In this document: positions 1 through 7,699 of the stretch, in pieces
Layout: every line of letters begins with the position of its first letter
How positions within the stretch are numbered: position 1 is the first letter of the stretch
From: Cohnella lubricantis
Lineage (GTDB): Bacteria > Bacillota > Bacilli > Paenibacillales > Paenibacillaceae
NCBI RefSeq assembly: GCF_014212015.1
Contig: NZ_JACJVN010000065.1
Coordinates: 46,795 to 110,794 of the forward strand
Direction: 5' to 3'
Length of the DNA: 64,000 bases
Translations under genes and position numbers: made by a program
Notes under the pieces: model-generated
What the model was told of the DNA's origin: nothing
The model's input: only the letters and a program-made list of their open reading frames with translations
Databases searched by the model: none

Positions 1-114
1 TTGATGAAGGACGGCGAGCTGGTGCACTTCATCGAACGTCACCAGATCGAGAACCGCAGCGCGGGAGAGATCGCTGCGGATTTGACGGCTGCTTTCGACC
101 GATTCTGCCGTTAA
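1..114 (+). CDS. Bacilliredoxin (BrxA/BrxB family), 3' end only
   Basis: The open frame entering from the left edge encodes the last 37 residues of a protein ending DRFCR before the TAA at 112-114. The stretch MKDGELVHFIERHQIENRS is the characteristic C-terminal segment of the YphP/YqiW (BrxA/BrxB) bacilliredoxins, thioredoxin-fold proteins of the cytosol that remove bacillithiol from S-bacillithiolated proteins. The catalytic CGC motif lies upstream of the window and cannot be checked. BrxA and BrxB cannot be told apart from this fragment. A strong intrinsic terminator follows at once. Confidence 0.85.
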   Translation: MMKDGELVHFIERHQIENRSAGEIAADLTAAFDRFCR

Positions 115-124
115 GAAGCCAATG

Positions 125-165
125 GCCCGCGGGTTCCGAGGTCGGGACCGCGGGCGTTTTTTTCG
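125..165 (+). terminator. Intrinsic terminator after the bacilliredoxin gene
   Basis: GCCCGCGG (125-132) pairs with CCGCGGGC (148-155) and is followed by a run of seven T. It separates the bacilliredoxin gene from nadE. Confidence 0.9.
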
Positions 166-222
166 TAGAATGGCGGATTGCGGGCATCACCATTACATGT
201 TCCCGTGAAGGAGTGGAGTTCC

Positions 223-1032
223 ATGACTCTTCAACAAGAGATTATCGCGAAGCTTGGCGTGAAGCCGTCCATTAACGTGGATGAGGAGATCGCGCGCCGC
301 GTCGCGTTCCTGAAGGAATATATCCGGAAGGCCGGCGTGTCCGGATTGCTCATCGCGATCAGCGGCGGCGTCGACAGCGCGGTGGCGACTGGGCTGTGCA
401 AGCGGGCGACGGACGAGCTGTCGCAAGAGACCGGCAAGGAATACATAACGCTTGGCGTCTTCCAGCCTTACGGGGAGCAAGCGGACATCCAGCACAGCTA
501 CGCGGTGGCGGAAGCGTTCAACCTGACGCACAAGGTGGAGACGAATATCGCCGAAGCGGTCGATGAGATCGCCCTGGAGACGGAATATGCGTTCAAGGCG
601 CTCGGCACGCCGCGGCACATGAGCCGGGGCGGCAAGGGCAACGTGAAGGCGCGCACGCGGATGGTCGTTCAGTACGCGCTGGCATTCGACCTGAACCTGC
701 TCGTCGTCGGCACGGACCATGCATCGGAAGCGCTGACCGGCTTCTACACGAAGTGGGGCGACGGAGCCGTCGATCTTACACCGCTAAGCACGCTGAACAA
801 GCGGCAGGTGCGCGAATTGGCGAGACGCCTCGGCGTTCCGGCGGAAGTCATCGACAAGGCGCCTACGGCGGGGCTGTGGGAAGGCCAGACGGACGAGACG
901 GAGCTCGGCGTATCCTACGAGGCGAACAGCGATTACCTCGAGGGCAAGGAGATCGACCCGAAGGCGCGGGAGATTCTGGAGAAGCATTATCTTCGTACGG
1001 AACACAAGCGCCAGCCGATTCCGGGCATCTGA
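223..1032 (+). CDS. nadE: NAD synthetase, ammonia-dependent
   Basis: Cytosolic enzyme that amidates nicotinic acid adenine dinucleotide to NAD+ using ATP and ammonia. The 269-residue product is close to the B. subtilis NadE length and has no glutaminase domain. The P-loop SGGVDSAV is at about residues 47-54. Other family blocks are GNVKARTRM, GTDHASEALTGF, KWGDGAVDL and the near-C-terminal TEHKRQ. An in-frame start at 178 exists, but ATG 223 is preceded by GAAGGAG at a good distance and matches the family N-terminus (MTLQQEIIAKLGVKPSIN), so I use 223. acpS starts 9 bp after the stop, suggesting co-transcription. Confidence 0.95.
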   Translation: MTLQQEIIAKLGVKPSINVDEEIARRVAFLKEYIRKAGVSGLLIAISGGVDSAVATGLCKRATDELSQETGKEYITLGVFQPYGEQADIQHSYAVAEAFNLTHKVETNIAEAVDEIALETEYAFKALGTPRHMSRGGKGNVKARTRMVVQYALAFDLNLLVVGTDHASEALTGFYTKWGDGAVDLTPLSTLNKRQVRELARRLGVPAEVIDKAPTAGLWEGQTDETELGVSYEANSDYLEGKEIDPKAREILEKHYLRTEHKRQPIPGI

Positions 1033-1041
1033 CGGACGAAC

Positions 1042-1434
1042 ATGATCGTCGGGATCGGATTGGATGTGGTGGAGCTCGGGCGGATGGAGAAGCTGCTGGC
1101 GGGACCTGCGGGCGGCCGCTTCGCCGCCCGGGTGCTGACAAGCGGCGAGCTGGCGCGGTATGAAGCGCTGGCGGGACGCCGGGCGGCGGAATTCGCGGCC
1201 GGCAGGTTCGCGGCGAAGGAAGCCGTCGTCAAGGCGCTTGGCTGCGGTATCGGACAGGCCGTCGGCTTCCGTGACATCGAAGTGCTGCCGGACGCCGCCG
1301 GCCGGCCGATCGGCCGGTTGTCGGCGGATGCTTGGGCCCGCTTGGGGATGGAAGAGTCCGTACATAGCATTCACGTCGCCATTACGCATGAACGGAGCTT
1401 GGCAGCGGCGACTGCGATCGTGGAACGGCATTAA
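1042..1434 (+). CDS. acpS: Holo-[acyl-carrier-protein] synthase
   Basis: Transfers the 4'-phosphopantetheine arm of CoA to the conserved serine of acyl carrier protein, activating fatty-acid synthesis. The 130-residue product has both Mg/CoA-binding signatures: IGLDVVEL near the N-terminus (Asp8) and RFAAKEAVVKALG (Glu at about residue 58). Length is normal for group I AcpS trimers. It sits 9 bp downstream of nadE. A short GC-rich hairpin follows the stop. Confidence 0.94.
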   Translation: MIVGIGLDVVELGRMEKLLAGPAGGRFAARVLTSGELARYEALAGRRAAEFAAGRFAAKEAVVKALGCGIGQAVGFRDIEVLPDAAGRPIGRLSADAWARLGMEESVHSIHVAITHERSLAAATAIVERH

Positions 1435-1436
1435 AG

Positions 1437-1466
1437 AAGCTCGGCGCAAGTGCGGCCGAGCTTTCA
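1437..1466 (+). terminator. Hairpin after acpS, weak intrinsic terminator
   Basis: AAGCTCGGC pairs with GCCGAGCTT across a 9-nt loop, followed only by a short T-rich stretch (TTCATT). Likely ends the nadE-acpS transcript; the weak U-tract lowers confidence. Confidence 0.55.
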
Positions 1467-1519
1467 TTATGGGCAGGGATTGCGGGGGCAGGCCAATGGG
1501 ACGAAGCCATCGGCCCGAA

Positions 1520-1900
1520 TTACTTATGTTCGGCCAGCCAATCCGCCAGCGCTTCGATCTGCTCCGGCTGCAGCTTATCCTTGAACGGCTTCATTAGGCT
1601 GCCGCCATTCTCGATCTGCAGTACGATCTGTTCCTTGGAGAGCTTCGATCCGACATGCCGCAAGTCGGAATCGGCTCCCATCTGGCCTTGAAGCTCCGTT
1701 CCGTGGCAGGCGATGCAGTTGCTGCGGTACAGCTTGATTGTCTCCTCCGGTCCTTCCAGAGGCTTGGAGGCAGGCTGCGGGGAGGTAGCTTGTCCGGAGC
1801 CGCTGCCGCAGGCAGACAGTATAATCAACAAAGCGGCGGATATCGCGGCGGGTACTATCTTGAGGCGGACGAGGGACGACGGAAATGGTGTTTTTTGCAA
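1520..1900 (-). CDS. Membrane-anchored cytochrome c lipoprotein (c551/CccB type)
   Basis: Small c-type cytochrome expected on the outer face of the membrane, carrying electrons to a terminal oxidase. The 126-residue product has an N-terminal hydrophobic segment ending in a lipobox (LSAC, Cys31), a Gly/Ser/Pro linker, then one heme-binding motif CIACH (Cys62, Cys65, His66). Met103 in GGSLMKPF is the probable sixth heme ligand. Length and layout match CccB/c551 lipoproteins of Bacillales. GAGAAGGAG lies just before the start. The gene is divergent from the AraC regulator at 1995 and no cytochrome partner gene is adjacent. Confidence 0.88.
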   Translation of the reverse strand: MQKTPFPSSLVRLKIVPAAISAALLIILSACGSGSGQATSPQPASKPLEGPEETIKLYRSNCIACHGTELQGQMGADSDLRHVGSKLSKEQIVLQIENGGSLMKPFKDKLQPEQIEALADWLAEHK

Positions 1901-1994
1901 GAGCTATCTGCTCCTTCTCTAGTTTATAATTAGGACTGCTCATTCCTTCATGAGCGCGAATCATTCGATAGATCGAACACCATGAGGAGCTCAC

Positions 1995-2900
1995 ATGACT
2001 ACCAGTTATTTTAACATAATGATGAATCATCTAGAACATATGCAGTTCGATGTGGCGGCTGCGGCCGAGACGTCCCTTCAGGGTATGGAGGAGGACGCGA
2101 GAGGCAGATCGGACGCGGGGGACTGTACGAAGCTTCTGTTCGTGACGGCCGGCGAAGGAAGGCTGCTCACAGCAGACGGCGAAGAGGCGCTCAAGCCGGG
2201 AGATTGCGCGATGATTCTGCCGGGCACGGAGCATGCGATAGAGCCGCAGAACGGAGGAACGCTAGTCTTCAAATGGTGCCATATTCGCGCGAAATATAGA
2301 GAGCGGGATGTCTACAAGAAGCTGGGTTTGCCCCTCGTCGTGAATCTTTGTTCCGAAGAAGCGGGCCGGCTGATCGACACCATGATTCGTTGTCTGCCTC
2401 AAGAAGGCATCGCTGCCAGGCTGCGGGTTAAGGGGGCCGTGCTGGAATTGCTCAGCCTCTATATCGAACGTCTCCCGGAGCGGGAGAAGCGGGGAGTGGA
2501 GGCGGCTCCGTCGCAGGAGATGGCGAAGATCGAGACGGTCCTTCAATATATCGACGATCACCTCATGGACAACGTGACGATCGAGGAACTGGCAAGGCTC
2601 GTCTACCTGCATCCGAATTACTTCATCGTGTTCTTCAAGAGCATGCTCGGCTGTTCGCCGATCCAATACGTCAACAACAGGCGAATGGAGGTGGCGCGGC
2701 AGTTGCTGCTGGACCCGAAGCACAGCGTGTCGGATGTGGCGAACCGGATCGGGATGAAAATCTACTATTTCTCCCGCATGTTCAAGACGCAAACGGGATT
2801 GACGCCGAGCCGTTACCGCAAGCTGGCCGCCGAGCGCAAGGGGAAGGTCTCGGGCAGCGATGCAGAGGCATTGCTGGCTGCTGCGGGCAAGGCGGATTGA
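1995..2900 (+). CDS. AraC-family transcriptional regulator with cupin-like sensor domain
   Basis: 301-residue cytosolic regulator. The N-terminal half (about residues 40-95) reads as a cupin-type ligand-binding fold (GDCAMILPGTEHAIEP). The C-terminal 100 residues form the double helix-turn-helix AraC DNA-binding domain (IEELARLVYLHPNYF, then DVANRIGMKIYYFSRMFK and TGLTPSRYRK). GAGGAGC precedes the ATG. Sensing domains of this kind usually bind a sugar; the ligand cannot be read here. Its neighbours (cytochrome c, mutY) give no clue, so the target is unknown. Confidence 0.9.
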   Translation: MTTSYFNIMMNHLEHMQFDVAAAAETSLQGMEEDARGRSDAGDCTKLLFVTAGEGRLLTADGEEALKPGDCAMILPGTEHAIEPQNGGTLVFKWCHIRAKYRERDVYKKLGLPLVVNLCSEEAGRLIDTMIRCLPQEGIAARLRVKGAVLELLSLYIERLPEREKRGVEAAPSQEMAKIETVLQYIDDHLMDNVTIEELARLVYLHPNYFIVFFKSMLGCSPIQYVNNRRMEVARQLLLDPKHSVSDVANRIGMKIYYFSRMFKTQTGLTPSRYRKLAAERKGKVSGSDAEALLAAAGKAD

Positions 2901-2962
2901 CTGGCGCGTGCGATTACATATCTGGCTATAGGGAAAGGCAAGGAAAGGGGCACGGACAACGG

Positions 2963-4315
2963 ATGCAAGAGCATGAGATGAAGACAACGTTCAGCCGAGA
3001 GCTGCTGGCGTGGTATCGAAGAGGCAATCGGGATCTTCCATGGAGGCGCAGCCAGGATCCTTATTATATCTGGGTGTCGGAGATTATGCTCCAGCAGACT
3101 CGCGTCGATACCGTCATCCCTTACTTCAACCGGTTCGTGGAGCGTTTCCCGACGGTTCGGGATCTGGCGGAAGCGCCGGAGGCGGACGTGTTGAAGCATT
3201 GGGAAGGGCTTGGCTATTATTCGCGCGCCCGCAATCTCCAGGCGGCGGCGCAAGAGGTCGCGGAGCGTTACGGCGGGAAGATTCCCGACGACATTGAAGC
3301 TGTCCGCGGGCTGAAGGGCGTTGGCCCCTATACGTCGGGCGCGATTCTGAGCATCGCGTTCGGCCGTCCGGAGCCGGCTGTGGACGGCAACGTTATGCGT
3401 GTGCTGTCGCGGTATTTCTGCATCGACGACGACATCGCCCGTCCGGCGACGCGTCCGAAGATGGAGAGCCTGGCCCGCGAGCTGATTCCCGAAGGAGCGG
3501 CCGGCGACTTCAACCAGGCGCTGATGGAGCTCGGCGCCATGGTGTGCACGCCGCGCTCGCCGCAATGTCTGATCTGCCCGGTCACGGAGCATTGCGCGGG
3601 CCGGCTTGCCGGACGGGAAGAGGAGCTTCCCGTCAAGACGAAGGCGAAGCCGCCGAAGCCGCAGCACCGGCTCGCGGTGCTGGCAGAGCGCGCCGACGGG
3701 CGCGTGCTCGTGCGGCAGCGGCCGTCGCGAGGACTGCTCGCGCGGCTATGGGAGCTGCCGCATGTGGAGGCGCCGAGCGAGAGCATTTGGGGCTCGGCGG
3801 AGCAGGGGCCGCGCTGGCTGGCGGAGACGCTCGCGCTCGAAGGCGTGAGCGTCAGCCCGGCTCGGCATGCCTGCGACGCGGAGCATGTATTCTCGCACCT
3901 CCACTGGTATGTGCGAGTATGGGGCGCCGACGGCGCCATGTTTGACCCAGAGCTGGCGCCGGACGTGTCGGCAGCTCTGGGTCCCGCAGGCGCAGCCGCG
4001 CTGCGCGAAGCGGCGGCGACGTATGCCGCCGCAGCGGAGCTGGCGGCAGCGGCCGGCAGCGCGGCTGTGCGGCCGCGGGCTGCGGCGGAGGAGGCGGGCA
4101 TGGCGGCTGCGCCTGCTCGTGATGCCGCTGAGCCGGTACCGGCTCACGGCGATGCAGCGGCTAGCGGAGTCAGCGCTGCACGCGCGAGCACTCCGGCGGG
4201 CGAAGATGCGCTGCCGGACGGCTATCGTTGGATCGACGGCGCCGAGTTCGAGCGGCTGGCCTGGCCGAACGTGTTCCGCAAGATCTTAGCGGACCACTTC
4301 GCCGGCCGCGGCTGA
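2963..4315 (+). CDS. mutY: A/G-specific adenine DNA glycosylase
   Basis: Base-excision repair enzyme that removes adenine mispaired with 8-oxoguanine. The N-terminal catalytic domain has the family blocks RDLPWRR, MLQQTRVDTVIPYF (catalytic Glu/Gln region), the helix-hairpin-helix LKGVGPYTSGAI and the catalytic Asp in VDGNVMRVLSR. A [4Fe-4S] cluster motif C-x6-C-x2-C-x5-C follows (CTPRSPQCLICPVTEHC). The C-terminal NUDIX-like 8-oxoG recognition domain is interrupted at about residues 334-412 by an Ala-rich low-complexity insert, making the protein about 450 residues against roughly 360-370 usually. An upstream TTG (2897) is in frame, but ATG 2963 has AGGAAAGGGG upstream and fits the family start. 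A 51-bp tandem array begins just after the stop. Confidence 0.94.
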   Translation: MQEHEMKTTFSRELLAWYRRGNRDLPWRRSQDPYYIWVSEIMLQQTRVDTVIPYFNRFVERFPTVRDLAEAPEADVLKHWEGLGYYSRARNLQAAAQEVAERYGGKIPDDIEAVRGLKGVGPYTSGAILSIAFGRPEPAVDGNVMRVLSRYFCIDDDIARPATRPKMESLARELIPEGAAGDFNQALMELGAMVCTPRSPQCLICPVTEHCAGRLAGREEELPVKTKAKPPKPQHRLAVLAERADGRVLVRQRPSRGLLARLWELPHVEAPSESIWGSAEQGPRWLAETLALEGVSVSPARHACDAEHVFSHLHWYVRVWGADGAMFDPELAPDVSAALGPAGAAALREAAATYAAAAELAAAAGSAAVRPRAAAEEAGMAAAPARDAAEPVPAHGDAAASGVSAARASTPAGEDALPDGYRWIDGAEFERLAWPNVFRKILADHFAGRG

Positions 4316-4318
4316 GCG

Positions 4319-4840
4319 CCGCGCCGCCGGAGCGCCCAACGCGCCGAGTTAATTCGTTTGCGAACTAACTCCTGCCTCTCGAACGCCCCATGTGCCGAGT
4401 TAATTCGTTCGCGAACTAACTCCCGCCGCCGGAGCGCCCAACGCGCCGAGTTAATTCGTTTGCGAACTAACTCCCGCCTCTCGAACGCCCCATGTGCCGA
4501 GTTAATTCGTTCGCGAACTAACTCCCGCCGCCGGAGCGCCCAACGAGCCGAGTTAATTCGTTCGCGAACTAACTCCCGCCGCCGGAGCGCCCAACGCGCC
4601 GAGTTAATTCGTTTGCGAACTAACTCCCGCCTCTCGAGCGCCCCATGTGCCGAGTTAATTCGTTCGCGAACTAACTCCCGCCGCCGGAGCGCCCAACGAG
4701 CCGAGTTAATTCGTTTACGAACTAACTCCCGTCTCTCGAGCGCCCCATGTGCCGAGTTAATTCGTTCGCGAACTAACTCCCGCCGCCGGAGCGCCCAACG
4801 CGCCGAGTTAATTCGTTTGCGAACTAACTCCCGCCCCCAG
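4319..4840. repeat. Tandem array, 10 units of exactly 51 bp, each with a hairpin (family A)
   Basis: The conserved block starting GAGTTAATTCGTT recurs at 4346, 4397, 4448, 4499, 4550, 4601, 4652, 4703, 4754 and 4805, always 51 bp apart. Each block is a hairpin with 11-nt arms GAGTTAATTCG / CGAACTAACTC (one A-C mismatch) around a 4-nt TTCG or TTTG loop. Two alternating spacers precede it: type A (GCCGCCGGAGCGCCCAAC) and type B (GCCTCTCGAACGCCCCATG), in the order A B A B A A B A B A. Type B units always carry the TTCG loop and most type A units the TTTG loop, so the older unit was probably a 102-bp A-B pair. The array fills the gap between convergent mutY and sodA. No spacer diversity, so it is not CRISPR. 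Confidence 0.95.
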
Positions 4841-4850
4841 CCGCAAACGC

Positions 4851-4889
4851 AAAAGAACACCGCCGTCCCCAGTGGAGACGGCGGTGTTC
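4851..4889 (-). terminator. Intrinsic terminator of sodA
   Basis: AACACCGCCGTC (4856-4867) pairs with GACGGCGGTGTT (4877-4888). Read on the minus strand it is followed by CTTTTG. It lies 17 bp past the sodA stop. Confidence 0.85.
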
Positions 4890-4905
4890 CGTTTCTAGCT
4901 AATGA

Positions 4906-5520
4906 TTACTTCTTGGCACCGTCGTACAGGGCGCCGACTTTGTCCCAGTTGACGACGTTCCAGAACGCGCCGATGTAGTCCGGACGCTTGTTCTGGTACT
5001 TCAGGTAGTATGCGTGCTCCCATACGTCCAGGCCGAGCAGCGGCGTGTCGCCTTCCATGATCGGGCTGTCTTGGTTCGGGAGGCTGTATACTTTCAGCTT
5101 GCCGTCTTGACCCAGCGCGAGCCAAGCCCAGCCGGAGCCGAAGCGCGTCGCAGCCGCAGCTGCGAACGTCTCTTTGAACTTGTCGAAGCCGCCCAGCTCG
5201 CTGTCGATGGCAGCGGCAAGAGCGCCCTTCGGTGCACCGCCGGCGTTAGGGCCGATGACTTCCCAGAAGAGGGAGTGGTTCGCATGGCCGCCGCCGTTGT
5301 TGCGGACAGCGGTACGGATGCTCTCCGGAACCGCGTTCAGGTCTGCGATCAGAGCTTCAACGCTCTTGTCGGCCAGCTCCGGAGCGGATTCCAGCGCTTT
5401 GTTCAGGTTCGTCACGTACGTGTTGTGGTGACGGTCGTGATGGATCTCCATCGTCATTGCATCGATATGCGGTTCGAGCGCATTGTTTGGATAAGGAAGC
5501 GGGGGCAGAACATGTGCCAT
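4906..5520 (-). CDS. sodA: Superoxide dismutase, Mn/Fe family
   Basis: Cytosolic enzyme converting superoxide to hydrogen peroxide and oxygen. The 204-residue product has the complete family: [14 protein letters not shown] at the N-terminus, metal ligands His27 (IHHDRHH), His in [11 protein letters not shown], and Asp/His in [18 protein letters not shown]. The GGGHANHS block is typical of Mn-preferring bacillary SodA, though metal use is not certain from sequence. TCCTCC on the plus strand (5531-5536) gives a strong ribosome-binding site. A single-gene unit with its own promoter and terminator. Confidence 0.95.
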   Translation of the reverse strand: MAHVLPPLPYPNNALEPHIDAMTMEIHHDRHHNTYVTNLNKALESAPELADKSVEALIADLNAVPESIRTAVRNNGGGHANHSLFWEVIGPNAGGAPKGALAAAIDSELGGFDKFKETFAAAAATRFGSGWAWLALGQDGKLKVYSLPNQDSPIMEGDTPLLGLDVWEHAYYLKYQNKRPDYIGAFWNVVNWDKVGALYDGAKK

Positions 5521-5565
5521 GATTCAAAATCCTCCTTCAAATTTGGAAATATGTAGCCTACCCGT

Positions 5566-5594
5566 ATTATCCCTGATATCGGGCATTAAAGCAA
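5566..5594 (-). promoter_or_regulatory. Predicted sigma-A promoter of sodA
   Basis: On the minus strand TTGCTT (5589-5594) and GATAAT (5566-5571) are separated by 17 bp, 45 bp before the sodA start codon. Motif-based prediction only. Confidence 0.5.
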
Positions 5595-5865
5595 CATCGG
5601 TGTTTGTAAAGTCGATCCTTGCCTATGTAATACCAATAACCATACGACGATATATAGGATTCCCATCCCTTCTTGATTCATGCAAAGGCAAAAAACGGCG
5701 AAAACGGTCGAAATCGACGGTATCATGAAGGAATTTAATGAATATCCATAGAAAGCGCTTCATAATGAAGCGCTTTCAAACAAAATCGAGCTAAAATGCT
5801 AAAAAATTTTTATGTTTTCTTAACAAAAGGGGAGAAATTTTCGATAAGTTGTCGTAAAATTAACT
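5595..5865. other. sodA-GNAT intergenic region, noncoding
   Basis: The 414-bp gap between divergent sodA and the acetyltransferase is AT-richer than its surroundings and holds no credible gene. Apart from the two promoters, its only clear feature is the 27-bp palindrome at 5751-5777. Confidence 0.6.
5751..5777. promoter_or_regulatory. 27-bp perfect inverted repeat in divergent intergenic region
   Basis: GAAAGCGCTTCA, a 3-nt TAA centre, then TGAAGCGCTTTC: 12-bp perfect arms. Each arm also contains the self-complementary GAAGCGCTTT/AAAGCGCTTC core, which resembles but does not fit a catabolite-responsive element. No T-run follows on either strand, so it is not an intrinsic terminator. It may be an operator or an RNA hairpin. 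Confidence 0.6.
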
Positions 5866-5895
5866 TTGCGTCGTCTCGTAACTTCCTATCATAAT
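5866..5895 (+). promoter_or_regulatory. Possible promoter of the GNAT gene
   Basis: TTGCGT (5866-5871) and CATAAT (5890-5895) with 18-bp spacing, 39 bp before the ATG. Weak match; prediction only. Confidence 0.35.
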
Positions 5896-5934
5896 GTTCG
5901 TATCTATCTAAACTCATTCCGAGGAGAATAGAAC

Positions 5935-6357
5935 ATGAGAATTCGTACGTTCCAATTATCGGATTACCGGTCCGTTGCCGAGCTGTTGCAAGTGTCTTTG
6001 TCGGAGGAATGTTGTGAAGAGACAATGGCAGCGCTCGCGAAGCAATTGTCTTGGGATAGTGAATTGGTTCTTATCGCGGAGAGGGAAGATAGCATCATAG
6101 GCGCCATGATCGGCACGATCGACCGCAACCAAGGCTACGTCTACCGCATCGCGGTTCATCCGGACCATCGCGGCGAAGGGGTCGCCCGCACGATGCTTGC
6201 AATGATGAGCCAACGGTTCCGCCAGCGGAACGTGTTCAAGATTCAGATTGCGGGGGACAAGCATAACGAGGTGCTGCGCCCGTTCTATCAATCTTTGGCG
6301 GATCATCCGATCGATTTCGTTACGCTGTCGAAGCCGCTCGCGATTATGGCGATATAA
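5935..6357 (+). CDS. GNAT-family N-acetyltransferase
   Basis: 140-residue acetyl-CoA-dependent acyltransferase. The GNAT core is visible as IIGAMIGTI (beta 4), YVYRIAVHPDHRGEGVARTML (motif A; the pyrophosphate-binding loop is the R-G-E-G-V-A segment) and a C-terminal FYQSLADHPIDF (motif B). The substrate cannot be predicted. CGAGGAGA precedes the ATG. It appears monocistronic, ending in a long hairpin. Confidence 0.85.
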   Translation: MRIRTFQLSDYRSVAELLQVSLSEECCEETMAALAKQLSWDSELVLIAEREDSIIGAMIGTIDRNQGYVYRIAVHPDHRGEGVARTMLAMMSQRFRQRNVFKIQIAGDKHNEVLRPFYQSLADHPIDFVTLSKPLAIMAI

Positions 6358-6409
6358 GCGAATCAGGATAAGGGCTGCGGCTAGCAGCATCGCCTGCCGC
6401 CCTGGAGGA

Positions 6410-6477
6410 AAGCATATCTTACGAATCAAGAGAAGCCGTATTCGGTTGCTTTTGACCCTAAGATATGCTTTTCTTAT
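6410..6477 (+). terminator. Long stem-loop terminator after the GNAT gene
   Basis: AAGCATATCTTA (6410-6421) pairs with TAAGATATGCTT (6459-6470). The interior forms a second imperfect helix closing on CCG-TATT-CGG, giving about 60 nt of near-continuous hairpin followed by a T-rich tail. Confidence 0.7.
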
Positions 6478-6511
6478 ATTAACTTTAGCCTAGTCGGGAA
6501 GGAGGCGACCT

Positions 6512-7099
6512 ATGGATAGCCAATCGCCCAACGCCTCATACGAACGCTGCATTATTAAGAGCTTCAAGAACGACGGATCGCTGCACCGCGTCTGGCTGGA
6601 GAACTGGCAGGTGCCGGGCCGCCTGCTCCATCCGCAGCATGCGAAGGAAGACATGTGGATATGCGTCAACGACCATACGACGATCCGGGAAGCGGACGGC
6701 AAGGAGTGGATCAGCCGCGTGCCTGCGGTGTCGTTTTTCATTCCCGGAGAATGGTTCAACGTCGTTGCGCTGCTCGAGGACAAGGGCATTCGCTATTATT
6801 GCAATGTCGCGTCCCCCCCATATCGGTATGCGGACGTGCTGACTTATATCGACTACGACCTGGACATGGTGTTGCTGCCGGACGGGTCGTCCTTCGAGCT
6901 GGACCGCGACGAATATGACCGGCACAAGGAAGAATATCATTATGCCCCATCCGTTCAGGACCAGGTAATCGAGGGGCTAGGCAGGCTCCAGGATCGGATC
7001 GCGGCCCATTCGCAGCCTTTCGACGACGATGAGGTTCGCCGCTATTATAACGAATGGAAAGCCCGGTTCGCAGCCGACGGAGATAGAAGACAGGCATGA
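6512..7099 (+). CDS. Nucleoside tri-/diphosphate phosphatase, DUF402 family (Ntdp, YgaC-like)
   Basis: 195-residue cytosolic protein matching the Bacillus YgaC/Ntdp family, which hydrolyses nucleoside tri- and diphosphates. Recognisable blocks: KNDGSLHRVWLENW near the N-terminus, WISRVPAVSFFIPGEWFNVVALL, then IRYYCNVASPPYRY and YIDYDLDMVLLPDGS with the acidic metal-binding cluster, followed by LDRDEYDRH. It has a strong GGAAGGAGG site. Its stop overlaps the next start (ATGA at 7096-7099), so translation of lepB is probably coupled. Confidence 0.88.
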   Translation: MDSQSPNASYERCIIKSFKNDGSLHRVWLENWQVPGRLLHPQHAKEDMWICVNDHTTIREADGKEWISRVPAVSFFIPGEWFNVVALLEDKGIRYYCNVASPPYRYADVLTYIDYDLDMVLLPDGSSFELDRDEYDRHKEEYHYAPSVQDQVIEGLGRLQDRIAAHSQPFDDDEVRRYYNEWKARFAADGDRRQA

Positions 7100-7686
7100 G
7101 AACACAGGCTGCGCTCGGCGCCGCGTCGGACATCGTCCAAGCACCCCAGCCGCGGCAGCCGCGATGGCTGGCAGAGGCTCTTCGCTTCATTAGAGCTCTA
7201 GTCATTGCGGCGGCGATCGTATCGCTGCTTCAGTCGTTCGTCTGCCAACTGTCACGGGTGAAGAGCATCTCCATGGAGCCGACGCTGTACGAACGCGACT
7301 GGCTTCTGGCGGATAAGATCAGCCTGGCGTTCGGGCATCCTAGACGGGGCGACATCGTCATTCTGAAGGATCCGGACCCGGATTCGGATCAGAAGAAGCT
7401 GCTTGTCAAAAGGGTGGTCGGCGCTCCGGGCGATCGGATCGAGGCGCGCGGCGGCAGGCTGTACGTGAACGGCATGCCGGAGGCCGAGCCGTATACGGAT
7501 TCGGTTATCGAAGACGGGGACATGGGGCCCGTGACCGTGACGGCGGGCTATTACTTCGTCATGGGCGATAACCGGCATTGGGGAGCGAGCAAGGACAGCC
7601 GGAGCTTCGGCCTCGTGCCGGAGAAGACGATTAAGGCACGGGCAGATCTGATTGTGTGGCCGATCAAGCATTGGAATTCTCTATGA
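7096..7686 (+). CDS. lepB: Type I signal peptidase
   Basis: Membrane-bound serine protease that removes signal peptides from secreted proteins. The 196-residue product has one N-terminal membrane segment (about residues 33-50). It is followed by the catalytic serine in SISMEPTL (Ser59), the catalytic lysine in LVKRVVGAPGD (about Lys105), and the GDNRHWGASKDSRSFG block. This Ser/Lys dyad and the single membrane span match SipS-type enzymes of Bacillales. It overlaps the Ntdp gene by 4 bp and queG follows 13 bp later, forming a three-gene unit. Confidence 0.94.
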   Translation: MRTQAALGAASDIVQAPQPRQPRWLAEALRFIRALVIAAAIVSLLQSFVCQLSRVKSISMEPTLYERDWLLADKISLAFGHPRRGDIVILKDPDPDSDQKKLLVKRVVGAPGDRIEARGGRLYVNGMPEAEPYTDSVIEDGDMGPVTVTAGYYFVMGDNRHWGASKDSRSFGLVPEKTIKARADLIVWPIKHWNSL

Positions 7687-7699
7687 GGAGGTGAGGGTA

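Noticed and set aside
4319..4840. CRISPR array
   Set aside because: The 51-bp unit is repeated throughout its length; there are no unique spacers and no cas genes.
4222..4860. 212-residue minus-strand protein of 17-residue repeats across array A
   Set aside because: It exists only because 51 is a multiple of three; it is antisense to the mutY end, the opposite strand is equally open, and no ribosome-binding site or known family is seen.
5751..5777. Catabolite-responsive element or terminator
   Set aside because: One base short of the TGWAANCGNTNWCA-type spacing, and no T-run on either strand; kept as an unassigned palindrome.
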